A stretch of 64,000 bases of DNA from Sulfitobacter sp. EhC04. Lineage in GTDB: Bacteria > Pseudomonadota > Alphaproteobacteria > Rhodobacterales > Rhodobacteraceae. Numbering within the stretch: position 1 is the first letter of the stretch; each line of letters starts with the position of its first letter. The stretch is taken from positions 62,001-126,000 of the forward strand of contig NZ_LXYI01000089.1 in assembly GCF_001650875.1 (NCBI RefSeq), given 5' to 3'. Positions 9,324 through 19,301 of the stretch are shown piece after piece. The translations under genes were made by a program, and so were the position numbers. The notes under the pieces are model-generated. The model searched no databases, had not been told where the DNA came from, and worked only from the letters and a program-made list of their open reading frames with translations.

Positions 9324-11947
9324 AGTTTGTAGAGCAGATCAAGCGCTTCCCTTGGTGTCAGTTCGTCGGGAATGATCGCGGCAAGTTGTTCGTCAACTTC
9401 GGATTTCTGTCGTTTCACCGGTGCCGGGGCGGGATTGACCGAGAACAGCGGCAGATCGTCGATCAGGGTCTTTTGCGTGGCCCCGCCCTCGCGCTCGCCT
9501 TTTTCCAGCGCCTCCAGTACCACACGCGCGCGGGCGATCACGGTTTCCGGCAACCCGGCAAGCTGCGCCACCTGAACGCCATAAGACCGGTCTGCGGCGC
9601 CCTTGCGGACCTCGTGCAGGAACACGACCGACCCTTCCCATTCCTTGACCGCGACCGTGGCATTGTCGACGCCATCCAGCTTGTTCGAAAGGGCTGTCAT
9701 CTCGTGATAATGGGTGGCGAAGAGGGCGCGGCATTTGTTTGCATCATGCAGGTATTCCAATGTGGCCCAGGCGATGGACAGCCCGTCATAGGTGGCGGTG
9801 CCGCGCCCGATCTCGTCAAGGATGACAAGGGCGCGATCGTCGGCCTGATTCAGGATCGCGGCGGTTTCGACCATTTCGACCATGAAGGTGGACCGCCCCC
9901 GTGCCAGATCGTCAGACGCGCCAACGCGGCTGAACAATTGGCTGATCAACCCGATATGCGCACTGACTGCGGGCACGAAGCTGCCCATTTGCGCCATCAG
10001 CGCGATCAGCGCGTTCTGCCGCAGGAAAGTGGACTTACCGGCCATGTTCGGCCCGGTCAGCAGCCAGATATGCGCGCCATCGCCATCAATACCAAGATCG
10101 CAGTCATTCGCGACAAAGGGATCGCCGGCCTGTTGCCGCAAGGCGCGTTCGACCACCGGGTGCCTGCCGCCTGAAATGTCAAAGGCGCGTGAATTGTCCA
10201 CCGTGGGCCTGACCCAGTTTTCCGCTTGCGCCAGATCGGCCAGCCCGAAGGCCAGGTCAATTTCCGCCAGTCCGGATGCCGCATGACCGATTTCGGCGGC
10301 ATGGTTCAGAACCGCCTGTTTCAACTCTTCGAACAGTTGCTTTTCGATCTCCAGCGCGTGGTTGCCGGCGTTGAGGATTTTGGTTTCCATCTCCGACAGT
10401 TCGACGGTTGTGAACCGCACCTGATTGGCCGTGGTCTGGCGATGGATGAACTTTTCAGACAATGGTGCGGACAACATCTTTTGCGCATGAGTTGCCGTGG
10501 TCTCGATAAAGTAGCCCAGGACGTTGTTATGTTTGATCTTGAGCGAGGAAATCCCCGTGTCAGAGATAAATTTCTGCTGCATGGACGCAATGACACCGCG
10601 GCCCTCGTCCCGCAGTTGCCGTGCCTCATCCAGTTCGGCGTGGTAACCCGGCGCGATGAATCCGCCATCCCTCGCCAGCAAGGGCGGTTCTGCGATCAGG
10701 GCCTGATCCATCAGGTCTGTCAGCGTGGCATGGCCATCGAGCCCACCAATGGCCTCTGCCAGCAGGGGCGGCAGATCCTGTTCCCGCAGCGTTTGGGCCA
10801 GCAGGGTGGCTTCGGCCAACCCGTTTCGGATCGTTGCAAGATCCCTTGGTCCGCCGCGGTCGAGCGACAGCCGCGACAGCGCCCTGTCCAGATCTGGCAC
10901 CTTACGCAGGGTGTCCCTGATTTGCCGGGTAACGCGGGTGTTTTGATAACCGTATGCTACGGCCTCCAGCCGCTGCGAAATCGTCTCCAACACACGCGAC
11001 GGGCTGGAAATGCGCCGTTCCAGAAGGCGCGCGCCACCGGCTGTGCATGTCCGGTCCATGATCGCCAGCAGCGACCCCGCGCGCCCACCATTCAGCCCAT
11101 GGGTCAGTTCCAGGTTCCGCCGCGTGGCCGCGTCGATCTGGACATTGCGCGCTTCGTTTTCCTTTTGCGGAGGGCGCAGCAGCGGCAGCTTGCCCTTTTG
11201 CGTGATCTCCAGATAGTCGATCAGCGCGCCCATCGCTGAGACTTCAGCGCGGGTGAAGCTGCCAAAGGCGTCCAGCGTGCCAACCTCATAGAGCGCACAA
11301 ATCCGTTTTTCGGCATTAGTGCTGTCAAAGGCGGATCGCGCAATGCCGGTCAGGGCGGTGCCGAACTCTGATTCCAGATGGCGATAGTCCGCTTCCCGTG
11401 TCTCGGAGACAATCAGCTCGGCGGGGGCAAGGCGGGCCAGTTCCGGGCCAAGCCGGACCGCGGGCAGGGCCATCACCTGAAAGAAACCGGTGGAGATATC
11501 GACCCAGGCCAGCGCCGCCTCGTCCCTGACCTCGGCAAAGGCAGCAAGATAGTTGTGCCGACGCGCCTCCAGCAGCGTTTCCTCGGTCAGCGTGCCGGGG
11601 GTGACCAGCCGCACAACATCACGTTTCACAACGGATTTGTGGCCGCGTTTCTTGGCCTCTGCCGGGCTTTCCATCTGTTCACAGACGGCAACGCGGAACC
11701 CCTTGCGGATCAGCGTCAGCAGGTATCCTTCGGCTGCATGGACCGGGACGCCGCACATCGGGATGTCATCGCCCGCGTGTTTGCCGCGTTTGGTCAGGGC
11801 AATATCCAGCGCCTCCGCCGCCGCGACGGCATCGTCAAAGAACATCTCGTAGAAATCGCCCATGCGATAGAACAGCAGCGCATCGGCATAGCCCGCCTTC
11901 AGCTCCAGGTACTGCGCCATCATCGGCGTTACTTTTTCGCTGCTCAC
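9302..11947 (-). CDS. mutS: DNA mismatch repair protein MutS
   Basis: Mismatch-recognition ATPase. The mismatch-binding N-terminal domain contains the Phe-x-Glu wedge (MGDFYEMFFDDA). The connector, lever and clamp domains follow. The ATPase carries Walker A GPNMAGKSTFLRQ, the Walker B-like LVILDEIGRGT and the conserved ATHYHEM. I chose GTG 11947 (MSSEKVTPMMAQYLELK) because the eleven residues upstream of it have no family character. That gives about 881 residues, the usual size. It stands alone on the leftward strand, convergent with grpE. Confidence 0.95.
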   Translation of the reverse strand: MSSEKVTPMMAQYLELKAGYADALLFYRMGDFYEMFFDDAVAAAEALDIALTKRGKHAGDDIPMCGVPVHAAEGYLLTLIRKGFRVAVCEQMESPAEAKKRGHKSVVKRDVVRLVTPGTLTEETLLEARRHNYLAAFAEVRDEAALAWVDISTGFFQVMALPAVRLGPELARLAPAELIVSETREADYRHLESEFGTALTGIARSAFDSTNAEKRICALYEVGTLDAFGSFTRAEVSAMGALIDYLEITQKGKLPLLRPPQKENEARNVQIDAATRRNLELTHGLNGGRAGSLLAIMDRTCTAGGARLLERRISSPSRVLETISQRLEAVAYGYQNTRVTRQIRDTLRKVPDLDRALSRLSLDRGGPRDLATIRNGLAEATLLAQTLREQDLPPLLAEAIGGLDGHATLTDLMDQALIAEPPLLARDGGFIAPGYHAELDEARQLRDEGRGVIASMQQKFISDTGISSLKIKHNNVLGYFIETTATHAQKMLSAPLSEKFIHRQTTANQVRFTTVELSEMETKILNAGNHALEIEKQLFEELKQAVLNHAAEIGHAASGLAEIDLAFGLADLAQAENWVRPTVDNSRAFDISGGRHPVVERALRQQAGDPFVANDCDLGIDGDGAHIWLLTGPNMAGKSTFLRQNALIALMAQMGSFVPAVSAHIGLISQLFSRVGASDDLARGRSTFMVEMVETAAILNQADDRALVILDEIGRGTATYDGLSIAWATLEYLHDANKCRALFATHYHEMTALSNKLDGVDNATVAVKEWEGSVVFLHEVRKGAADRSYGVQVAQLAGLPETVIARARVVLEALEKGEREGGATQKTLIDDLPLFSVNPAPAPVKRQKSEVDEQLAAIIPDELTPREALDLLYKLKEAAKT

Positions 11948-12040
11948 CCGGTTTTCTCCCTTTATTGTGTGTCTGTACAAAAACAGGTCGCGCAGTGAAA
12001 GGGGCGGCGTGATTGTTCGCGGTGGACGGGTTGGACAGGC

Positions 12041-13819
12041 GTGCTAGAAACGTTGCCAACATCCAAGCCCCAGAAAGACGCCGATCCTTTGCGCAACAAG
12101 ATCGAATTGAAATTCCCGCCCGAGACCCTGTTCCTGAATCCATGGGTGGACGAGGGGATCAGCCTGCTGCGCGCGCCGGATTTTATCTGGCGGCCGATGC
12201 CACGCACGGTGATCGAGGGTTTCGCAGCCAGCGCGCATGAAGAGATCAACAAAAAAATCAGTTCTTTTCTTGCCGTGACGAAAAAGCAGAAGGTGTTTCG
12301 CAAGGCGCTTGAATTCAACGCGGTTCCGGTGGTTCTGGAGCAGGCAAGTTTTCGCAAATCCTATATCATGGCGCATGATCGGCTGTTGCTGAGCGGTGCA
12401 TCCGGGACGCGCCTGATCAACCGGTATCGTTGGGAAAACGAAGACGCGGATTTTGATGTGGACATGATGCTGGATGCCTATCTGGCCGGATGTCGCAGTA
12501 CCAACACATCGCGGCAGTTACCGCTGTATTCTGCTGTGTTAGAGCCTGATACTCCCTTTGCGGTCGAGTGCCGGAACACGTTCAATTTTTATCACTTCCT
12601 GACCGAAGCGCTGCCCCAGCTGACCCTGTTGGATGATCTGGAGTTTCAGGGAAACATCTATTTCCATTTCCCCAACGCCGAGGAGAAACACCGCCCCTTT
12701 ACCGAAGCCTTCGTCGAGGCGCTTTTCCCCGAGTATGCCGGGCGGGTCTTTTTCGAACGCGCGCCAAAGGAATACGACAAGGTGTTGACCGCCTATGATT
12801 TTATTGGCGGACATGCGCAGATGCCAGCGGAGATGCTGCAAGGGATTGCGGCCCTTGCCCCCGCTGCCGTTGATCAGGACGAAGATCTGCTGAACACCAA
12901 AAATAACGCCAACCTTGCGATGAATTCGGTCAGCAATATGTTGCTTGCCCTGCGCCAACGGGCGCTGGCTGCAATCGAGGGTGAGGAATTCCCGCATTTG
13001 CCGACCCGGTTCTTTGTCGGGCGTGACTCGCGGCAGAGCCGTGACAGACATATGGCAGGCGAGGACCTGCTGTTGGAGCATCTTGGCCTGTTCGACTTTG
13101 AATATGTCGTGTTCGAGAACCTGCACCCTCTTGAACAGGTTGCCCTGATGGCGCGGGCCGAGGTGATGATCTCATATCACGGGGCGGGCTTTGCGAATAT
13201 GCTTTTTGCCAGTCCCGATGCCCATGTCATCGAGATCGGAACCTTGCAGACAGCGCAATTCAGGTGGGGTGATTTCTGGCCACTGGCCAATGCGTCGCAG
13301 TGCAAATACATCAGCTTTTTCGCGGATTTCAATGCCGATGATCCCTTGGTAGAGCCACATTTCGGCAAAGACAGCATTGTTCCAGTTGCGGTATCGGAGG
13401 CGGCTGTCGCGCAGATCATGGCGTTTGTTGTCAGCATCCTTGGCCATATCCCCGACCTGAAGTCTGTCGATGCCGTGGCGCGGCTGGCGCGGGAGCTTTT
13501 TCAGGCGGGGTCTGCGGCCCGCGCTGTTGCGGTGCTGGAGCAACACGCAAAAATGGTCACAGAGGATGTCGAGCTTTGCATCTTGAAGGCCGATTGCCAC
13601 AAGGAGCTGGACGAGCCGAAGTCAGAGCTTGTCGCGCTGGACAAATCCTTCAAGGCGGACCCGACCCGCTGGCAAACCCTGATCCGGATCATTTGGTGCG
13701 CGAACCGCTGTGAACGCCCGCAGGTGATCCGCTGGGCGCTGTCCCGGCTTCAGTCCGATTTCCCCGAACGGCACAGCGCCTTTGTGAAAAACCATGAATG
13801 GGTGCGCTACATCACCTGA
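12041..13819 (+). CDS. GT61-family glycosyltransferase (DUF563-like)
   Basis: Predicted cytoplasmic glycosyltransferase of 592 residues. The middle carries the GT61 signature: NFYHFLTEALPQLTLL near residue 180, and MISYHGAGFANMLFASPDA near 380 followed by HVIEIG. The C-terminal approximately 120 residues are helical and resemble TPR-like repeats (LARELFQAGSAARAVAVLEQH, first part). No signal peptide. The start is GTG 12041 after GGACAGG. It is not in an obvious polysaccharide operon, being flanked by mutS and maeB, so the acceptor cannot be inferred. Confidence 0.75.
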   Translation: MLETLPTSKPQKDADPLRNKIELKFPPETLFLNPWVDEGISLLRAPDFIWRPMPRTVIEGFAASAHEEINKKISSFLAVTKKQKVFRKALEFNAVPVVLEQASFRKSYIMAHDRLLLSGASGTRLINRYRWENEDADFDVDMMLDAYLAGCRSTNTSRQLPLYSAVLEPDTPFAVECRNTFNFYHFLTEALPQLTLLDDLEFQGNIYFHFPNAEEKHRPFTEAFVEALFPEYAGRVFFERAPKEYDKVLTAYDFIGGHAQMPAEMLQGIAALAPAAVDQDEDLLNTKNNANLAMNSVSNMLLALRQRALAAIEGEEFPHLPTRFFVGRDSRQSRDRHMAGEDLLLEHLGLFDFEYVVFENLHPLEQVALMARAEVMISYHGAGFANMLFASPDAHVIEIGTLQTAQFRWGDFWPLANASQCKYISFFADFNADDPLVEPHFGKDSIVPVAVSEAAVAQIMAFVVSILGHIPDLKSVDAVARLARELFQAGSAARAVAVLEQHAKMVTEDVELCILKADCHKELDEPKSELVALDKSFKADPTRWQTLIRIIWCANRCERPQVIRWALSRLQSDFPERHSAFVKNHEWVRYIT

Positions 13820-13893
13820 ACCGGTTCCTGGGCCGAGATTGTGCATAGGCCGATTCACGGCTATTAGTCCCAAAAATTCAAAGGGTCCCGTCT

Positions 13894-16152
13894 GTGTCAA
13901 ACAACCGTATCACCTCCGAAGAAGCACTTGCGTTCCACCTTGAGCCGAGTCCGGGCAAGTTCGAGATCACCGCAACTGTCCCGATGACGACACAGCGTGA
14001 TCTGAGCCTTGCCTATTCGCCCGGCGTTGCGGTGCCTTGCGAGGCGATCGCGCAGAACCCGGAAACGGCCTATGATTACACCAACAAGGGCAACCTTGTG
14101 GCGGTGATTTCAAATGGCACCGCTGTGCTGGGGCTGGGCAATCTGGGTGCGCTGGCGTCCAAACCGGTGATGGAGGGCAAGTCAGTCCTGTTCAAAAGGT
14201 TCGCGGATGTGAACTCCATCGACATCGAGCTTGATACGGAAGACACCGAAGCGTTCATCAACGCGGTGCGTCTGATGGGTCCGACCTTCGGCGGGATCAA
14301 CCTTGAGGATATCAAGGCACCCGAATGTTTCATCATCGAACAGCGTCTCAAGGAAGAGATGGATATTCCCGTCTTTCACGATGACCAGCATGGAACTGCG
14401 GTGATCTGCGCCGCAGGTCTGATCAACGCGCTGCATCTGTCGGGGAAGAAGATCGAGGATGTGCGCATCGTGCTGAATGGTGCCGGGGCCGCTGGCATCG
14501 CCTGTCTAGAGCTGCTCAAGTCGATGGGGGCCAAACATGACAACTGCATCATGTGCGACACCAAGGGCGTCATTTATCAAGGCCGCACCGAGGGCATGAA
14601 CCAGTGGAAATCGGCCCATGCCGCGAACACCAAGCTGCGTACGCTTGACGAGGCGATGAAGGGGGCGGATGTGTTCCTGGGCGTCAGCGTCAAGGGTGCG
14701 GTGACGCCCGCGATGGTTGAAAGCATGGCGGACAATCCGGTGATTTTTGCCATGGCGAATCCCGACCCGGAAATTACGCCGGAAGAAGCCCATGCCGTGC
14801 GCATGGATGCCATCGTGGCCACGGGGCGCAGCGATTATCCGAACCAGGTGAACAACGTGCTTGGATTTCCCTATCTCTTTCGCGGGGCGCTCGACATTCA
14901 CGCCCGCGCCATCAACGACGAGATGAAGATCGCCTGTGCCCATGCGCTGGCCAATCTCGCCCGCGAGGATGTGCCGGACGAGGTGGCGGTTGCCTATGGC
15001 AAGACGCTGACTTTTGGGCGCGATTATATCATCCCGACCCCGTTCGACCCCCGATTGATCCACCGCATTCCGCCTGCTGTTGCGCGGGCTGGCATGGACA
15101 CCGGGGCGGCCCGCCGTCCGATCATCGACATGGACGCCTATGAGCTGAACCTGAAGTCCCGGATGGACCCGACGGCAAACATCCTGCGCGGCATCAACGC
15201 GCGGGCGCGCAACAACCAGGCCCGGATGATCTTTGCCGAAGGCGACGATCCGCGCGTGTTGCGGGCGGCGGTGATGTACCAGCGTGCCGGTCTGGGCAAA
15301 GCCCTGGTTGTGGGGCGCGAACCGGACGTAAAGGCGAAACTGGAAGCGGCCGGCATGGAAGATGCGGTGCGAGAGCTTGAGGTTGTCAATGCGGCGAACA
15401 CCCATCATCTGGGCACCTACAAGGATTTTCTTTACCAGCGGCTCCAGCGCCGTGGCTTTGACAGCAAGGACATTCACCGTCTCGCGGCCCGCGACCGGCA
15501 TGTGTTCGGCGCATTGATGCTGGCGCATGGTCATGGCGACGGTCTGGTCACCGGTGTCACCCGCAAGTCGGCGCATGTGCTGGAACGGCTGAACCACGTG
15601 TTTGAGGCAAATGCCGAACACGGTGCTGCCGGTTTTACCGCGCTGCTGCACAAGGGGCGGATCGTTTTCATCGCGGATACGCTTGTGCATGAATGGCCAA
15701 ATGAGAACGACCTGGCCAACATCGCCGAAAGCGGCGCTGCCGTGGCGCGGCACATGGGGCTTGAGCCACGGGTGGCCTTCGTCAGCTTCTCCACCTTCGG
15801 TTATCCGGTGTCCGAGCGGGCGGAAAAGATGCATCTCGCGCCCGAGATCCTGGATACGCGCGGTGTCGATTTCGAGTATGAAGGCGAAATGACGGTGGAC
15901 GTGGCGCTGAACACCAACGCGCAAAAGCAATATCCGTTCTCGCGTCTGACTGGCCCCGCGAACATCCTGATCGTGCCTGCGCGCCATTCCGCCAGCATTT
16001 CGGTCAAGCTGATGCAAGAGATGGCGGGTGCCACGGTGATCGGCCCCATCCTGACAGGTTTGGATAAGAGCATTCAGATCTGCTCCACCACCTCCACGGC
16101 CAATGACATCCTGAACATGGCTATTCTTGCGGCCTGCAAGGTCGGCGAATGA
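13894..16152 (+). CDS. maeB: NADP-dependent malic enzyme with C-terminal phosphotransacetylase-like domain
   Basis: Oxidative decarboxylation of malate to pyruvate, supplying NADPH and pyruvate for gluconeogenic growth. The N-terminal half holds the malic enzyme domains (YSPGVAVPC, YDYTNKGNLVAVISNGTAVLG beginning with YDYTNKG, FHDDQHGTAV, and an NAD-binding GAGAAGIACLELL). Residues about 430-750 are a PTA/PTB-like domain (MIFAEGDDPRVLRAA). This fusion and the 752-residue length are typical of proteobacterial MaeB. The start is GTG 13894. Its end overlaps the next gene by 4 bases. Confidence 0.93.
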   Translation: MSNNRITSEEALAFHLEPSPGKFEITATVPMTTQRDLSLAYSPGVAVPCEAIAQNPETAYDYTNKGNLVAVISNGTAVLGLGNLGALASKPVMEGKSVLFKRFADVNSIDIELDTEDTEAFINAVRLMGPTFGGINLEDIKAPECFIIEQRLKEEMDIPVFHDDQHGTAVICAAGLINALHLSGKKIEDVRIVLNGAGAAGIACLELLKSMGAKHDNCIMCDTKGVIYQGRTEGMNQWKSAHAANTKLRTLDEAMKGADVFLGVSVKGAVTPAMVESMADNPVIFAMANPDPEITPEEAHAVRMDAIVATGRSDYPNQVNNVLGFPYLFRGALDIHARAINDEMKIACAHALANLAREDVPDEVAVAYGKTLTFGRDYIIPTPFDPRLIHRIPPAVARAGMDTGAARRPIIDMDAYELNLKSRMDPTANILRGINARARNNQARMIFAEGDDPRVLRAAVMYQRAGLGKALVVGREPDVKAKLEAAGMEDAVRELEVVNAANTHHLGTYKDFLYQRLQRRGFDSKDIHRLAARDRHVFGALMLAHGHGDGLVTGVTRKSAHVLERLNHVFEANAEHGAAGFTALLHKGRIVFIADTLVHEWPNENDLANIAESGAAVARHMGLEPRVAFVSFSTFGYPVSERAEKMHLAPEILDTRGVDFEYEGEMTVDVALNTNAQKQYPFSRLTGPANILIVPARHSASISVKLMQEMAGATVIGPILTGLDKSIQICSTTSTANDILNMAILAACKVGE

Positions 16153-17024
16153 TCTGGAATCTCGGCTCGATCAATGCGGACAATTTCTATGGCCTGCCGC
16201 ATCTGCCCGGACCGGGAGAAACGATTGCCGCGACCAGCTTTCGGCAGGGGCTGGGGGGCAAGGGCGCAAACATGTCCGTTGCCGCCGCGCGGGCGGCGGC
16301 GCGGGTCATGCACATCGGTGCTGTGGGTCAGGACGGCACCTGGGCCTTGGCGAGGTTGCTGGAGTACGGGGTCGAGACGGCGCATATCACCGTGATCGAC
16401 ACCGCGACGGGCCATGCGAACATCAACATTGACGCGGCGGGTGAGAACAACATCGTGCTGTTCCCCGGTGCCAACCATATGATCACCGATCAGATGATCG
16501 GCGCGGCGCTGGCAGAGGCGTCGCCCGGTGATTTCCTGCTGATGCAGAACGAGACCCTGGGCCAGACCTTTGCCGCAGAGACGGCCAGACTGTTGGGGAT
16601 GCGGGTTGCCTACGCCGCGGCACCCTTCAAGGCCGACAGCGTGACCCGGATCATCGAACATGTCGATCTGATGATCCTGAACGCGGTCGAGGCGGCGCAG
16701 CTGGAGAAGGCAACCGGCACGGCGCTGGGCGATCTGCCTGTCGCTGACATTGTCGTCACGCTGGGCGCAGATGGTTGCCGCTGGATTTCCGGCGCTGGCG
16801 GGACACATCGCGATTTTCCGGCTTTCAAGGCCGAGGTTGTGGATACGACCGGCGCGGGGGACACCTTTACCGGTTATCTGGTTGCCGCGTTGGACCGGGG
16901 CATGGAGATGCCCGAAGCGATCGAGCTTGCGCAGAAGGCGGGTGCGTTGATGGTGGCCCGGCAAGGCACCGCTGATGTGATCCCGGATCTCAAGGATATC
17001 CAGGACCACGATTTCGGGACCTGA
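16149..17024 (+). CDS. PfkB-family carbohydrate kinase (ribokinase-like)
   Basis: Predicted ATP-dependent sugar kinase of 291 residues. The PfkB signatures are visible: an N-terminal GLGGKGANMSVAAARAA (substrate and GG switch region) and the C-terminal DTTGAGDTFTGYL containing the catalytic Asp and anion hole. The N-terminus WNLGSINADNFY resembles ribokinases, but the substrate cannot be fixed. The ATG overlaps the maeB stop (ATGA), so the two are co-translated. A palindromic repeat follows directly. Confidence 0.85.
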   Translation: MIWNLGSINADNFYGLPHLPGPGETIAATSFRQGLGGKGANMSVAAARAAARVMHIGAVGQDGTWALARLLEYGVETAHITVIDTATGHANINIDAAGENNIVLFPGANHMITDQMIGAALAEASPGDFLLMQNETLGQTFAAETARLLGMRVAYAAAPFKADSVTRIIEHVDLMILNAVEAAQLEKATGTALGDLPVADIVVTLGADGCRWISGAGGTHRDFPAFKAEVVDTTGAGDTFTGYLVAALDRGMEMPEAIELAQKAGALMVARQGTADVIPDLKDIQDHDFGT

Positions 17025-17026
17025 TT

Positions 17027-17131
17027 CTACAGCGTCCCGCCTTTAACCTGATACACTCCGTATCGCCGATGTCCCGAGAGCGCGAAGCGCGGCAGGGTAT
17101 CGGCGATTCAAGTTTAAGGCGGGGCGCTTTA
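17027..17131. repeat. palindromic intergenic repeat, copy A (105 bp)
   Basis: Nested imperfect palindrome. The outer arms are CGTCCCGCCTTTAAC near the left end and GTTTAAGGCGGGGCG near the right. The inner arms are ATCGCCGAT and ATCGGCGAT around a GCGCGAAGCGC core. It matches copy B (50773-50877) at 102 of 105 positions by my count. It fills the whole gap between the convergent PfkB kinase and msrA genes, and its last bases contain the msrA stop codon. It is probably a dispersed structured repeat serving as a bidirectional transcript end. Confidence 0.88.
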
Positions 17132-17794
17132 GCTGACGAAGGGTGCCGCGCTGCCCCAGAGCTGTTTCACACGCGCGTCCCGACCGCAGCCATTGCGATA
17201 GCGTTTGTAGGCCACGGATTTTTTGACCCCGATGCCGACGCTGCTGAATGTAAGCCTGTCACTGCTCTTGTAATAGTCCTGGTGGTAAGCGTCAGCAGGG
17301 TAGAACGGCACAGCCCCCAGAATTGGCGTGACCACTGTCTGGCCCAATTGCATCTGTGCATCCGCCTTGGCCTTTTCCGCCGCTGCCTTTTGCGCCGGTC
17401 CGGCCGCAAAGATCGCAGTGCGGTAGCTTTCGCCGCGGTCGCAGAACTGACCACCTGCATCAGTCGGGTCGACAGACCGAAAGAACATGGCCAGCAGGCT
17501 GTCGCGGCTGACAACATCCGGATCGAATGTGATCTGGACCGCCTCGTAATGGCCGGTGCCGCCCGCGGTGACCTGTTTGTAGGTCGGGTTCGGCGTGGTG
17601 CCGCCCGCAAAGCCGGAAACGGCTTCTTTCACGCCGCGCACGGATTCAAAATCGGCTTCTACACACCAGAAACAGCCGCCCGCGACTGTCAGCGTTTCGG
17701 TGCCGGCGGCCCGCGCGCTGCCCGATTGCACCACCAGCCCGACGGCAATCAACGCGCCCAGCACCAGTGCCTTGACCTGTGTCAGCTTCTTCAT
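17129..17794 (-). CDS. msrA: peptide-methionine (S)-S-oxide reductase MsrA, exported form
   Basis: Reduces methionine-S-sulfoxide in proteins. The catalytic motif GCFWC is at about residues 40-44. It is followed by GTGHYEAV and the AYHQDYY region of MsrA. Unlike the usual cytoplasmic enzyme, it begins with a clear Sec signal (MKKLTQVKALVLGALIAVGL, then SARA-A), so it probably works in the periplasm. I chose ATG 17794 because GGAGGTGAAA lies just upstream; a start 4 codons earlier is possible. About 221 residues. Confidence 0.92.
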   Translation of the reverse strand: MKKLTQVKALVLGALIAVGLVVQSGSARAAGTETLTVAGGCFWCVEADFESVRGVKEAVSGFAGGTTPNPTYKQVTAGGTGHYEAVQITFDPDVVSRDSLLAMFFRSVDPTDAGGQFCDRGESYRTAIFAAGPAQKAAAEKAKADAQMQLGQTVVTPILGAVPFYPADAYHQDYYKSSDRLTFSSVGIGVKKSVAYKRYRNGCGRDARVKQLWGSAAPFVS

Positions 17795-17907
17795 TTTCAC
17801 CTCCATGCATCAGCCCTGTCTTTGCAAAGCTGAACCTGCATGAGATTTAGCGCAACCTGTGATCGGTCAATGTCACGCTGTGGTGAAAGCGCGTGATGGC
17901 TGTGTTG

Positions 17908-18837
17908 TCAAAAGCTGTCACGACGGTTCGATGTTTCCTGCAGGGCCTGGCGAAACAGCCGGATGGCCGGTGTGGGCTCTTCCTCCGCTGGGGCCATGAT
18001 ACCGACGGGCCCTGACATGCTGTTGGTGTCGATGGGCAGGGCCAGCATCCGGCCTGCCGCGATGTCACGCGCGACGACACCCTGGCTGATGATCCACACC
18101 GCCTGTGCCGCGCCAAGCGTCATGGCGCGCCCGAAAGCGCCCGAAACAGTCTCTATCTGCTGTGAATATCCTGCAATGCCCCGTTCGATCATGAACCGAT
18201 CAACCAAGGGCCGGATCGCCGCACCGGGGGGCGGATAGAGGATGCGTTGGTCGGCCAGTGCGGCGGCGTCTGTGGTTTCCGACCTTGGGTGCCCCCTGGC
18301 CACGGCAAAGACCACCTTTTCTGAATAGAGCTGGGTAAAGGTCAGGCCGGTCATGCGGTCCGGTGGCCCCATGCGTCCGATCAGCAGATCAAAATCACCC
18401 GCGCGCAAACCGTTTATCAGATCCGTGATCGGCCCTTCGACAACGGTGACCGGCGTTGCGGGTGACAGGGCGGCGAACCGCAGGATCACGTCCGGCAGCA
18501 GGTCGGCGGAAACCGATGGCAGTGTCCCGATGCGCAGCGGCGCAGCACGGCCCGCGCTGAGCGCATCCAGGCCGGCCAGCCCGTGATTGACGGCGGCAAG
18601 CCCCTGTTCCGCGAATTGCCGAAACACCGCGCCCTCGCGCGTGAGGCTTACCCCGCCCCGCCCTCGGATCAGCAAGGTAACGCCAAGGATGGTTTCCAGA
18701 TCGCTCAGGGTCTTGGATACCGTGGGCTGGGTCAGGAACATCTGCGCCGCCGCCGCCTTGAGGCTGCCGCCGCGCACCGTTTCGACAAAGGCCGAAAGGT
18801 GCCGCATTTTTATCTGTCTGGTCCGGTTGATTTCCAT
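17908..18837 (-). CDS. pcaQ: LysR-type transcriptional regulator, PcaQ family
   Basis: Likely activator of the adjacent protocatechuate genes. It has an N-terminal winged helix (MRHLSAFVETVRGGSLKAAA, then QPTVSKTLSDLE) and a C-terminal effector-binding domain. The N-terminal RQIKMRHL and the GVTLLIRG region resemble PcaQ. At 309 residues it is a normal LysR size. It is transcribed divergently from pcaC with an 83-bp gap, the usual LTTR arrangement. The family assignment rests on sequence look and context; the effector, probably a pathway intermediate, is not visible. Confidence 0.85.
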   Translation of the reverse strand: MEINRTRQIKMRHLSAFVETVRGGSLKAAAAQMFLTQPTVSKTLSDLETILGVTLLIRGRGGVSLTREGAVFRQFAEQGLAAVNHGLAGLDALSAGRAAPLRIGTLPSVSADLLPDVILRFAALSPATPVTVVEGPITDLINGLRAGDFDLLIGRMGPPDRMTGLTFTQLYSEKVVFAVARGHPRSETTDAAALADQRILYPPPGAAIRPLVDRFMIERGIAGYSQQIETVSGAFGRAMTLGAAQAVWIISQGVVARDIAAGRMLALPIDTNSMSGPVGIMAPAEEEPTPAIRLFRQALQETSNRRDSF

Positions 18838-18920
18838 ATTGGAATGTATAATGCATGTTTTGTCATTTTGAATGCAAGTATTGATAGGTTAAGGTCCGGT
18901 AACGGATCAGGGAGACCGCC
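18838..18920. promoter_or_regulatory. divergent pcaQ-pcaC control region
   Basis: An 83-bp AT-rich gap between divergent start codons, expected to hold the PcaQ operator and both promoters. CATTTTGAATG (18864-18874) is a short imperfect palindrome, and GGTTAA occurs near 18888. Neither fits a full PcaQ operator as I remember it, so no exact operator is assigned. Confidence 0.45.
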
Positions 18921-19301
18921 ATGTCAGAAAACTACGAAATCGGGATGCGGGTCCGCCGCGAGGTGCTGGGTGATGCCCATGTGGACCGGGCAGAGGCGGC
19001 CAAGGTCGATTTCGACGCGCCGTTCCAGACCCTGATCACCGAAGGGGCCTGGGGGACGCTCTGGGCTGATGATACGATCTCGCGACGGGAAAGGTCCATG
19101 TTGACCCTCGCCTTGCTGGCCGCGACCGGGAATTTCGAGGAAATCCCGATGCACATCCGCGCCAGTCGCAACACCGGGGCCGAGCCGCGCGATGTTTTAC
19201 AGGCCTTTATGCATGTGGCTGTTTATGCGGGCGTGCCAAAGGCGAACCATGCGATTAAGCTGGCCAAACAGACCTACGCCGAACTGGGAGTTGAAATATG
19301 A
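18921..19301 (+). CDS. pcaC: 4-carboxymuconolactone decarboxylase PcaC
   Basis: Converts gamma-carboxymuconolactone to beta-ketoadipate enol-lactone in the protocatechuate branch of the beta-ketoadipate pathway. A small all-helical protein of 126 residues with the CMD/AhpD fold. The regions [21 protein letters not shown] (first part) and [17 protein letters not shown] are typical. GGGAGACC precedes the ATG. The stop overlaps the pcaH ATG (ATGA). Confidence 0.94.
   Translation: MSENYEIGMRVRREVLGDAHVDRAEAAKVDFDAPFQTLITEGAWGTLWADDTISRRERSMLTLALLAATGNFEEIPMHIRASRNTGAEPRDVLQAFMHVAVYAGVPKANHAIKLAKQTYAELGVEI

Noticed and set aside
14506-16017. Leftward open frame of 503 codons opposite maeB
   Set aside because: No protein features; maeB is supported by motifs along its whole length.
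18838-18920. Exact PcaQ operator
   Set aside because: Only a half match (GGTTAA) to the operator I remember is present; an exact call would be a guess.
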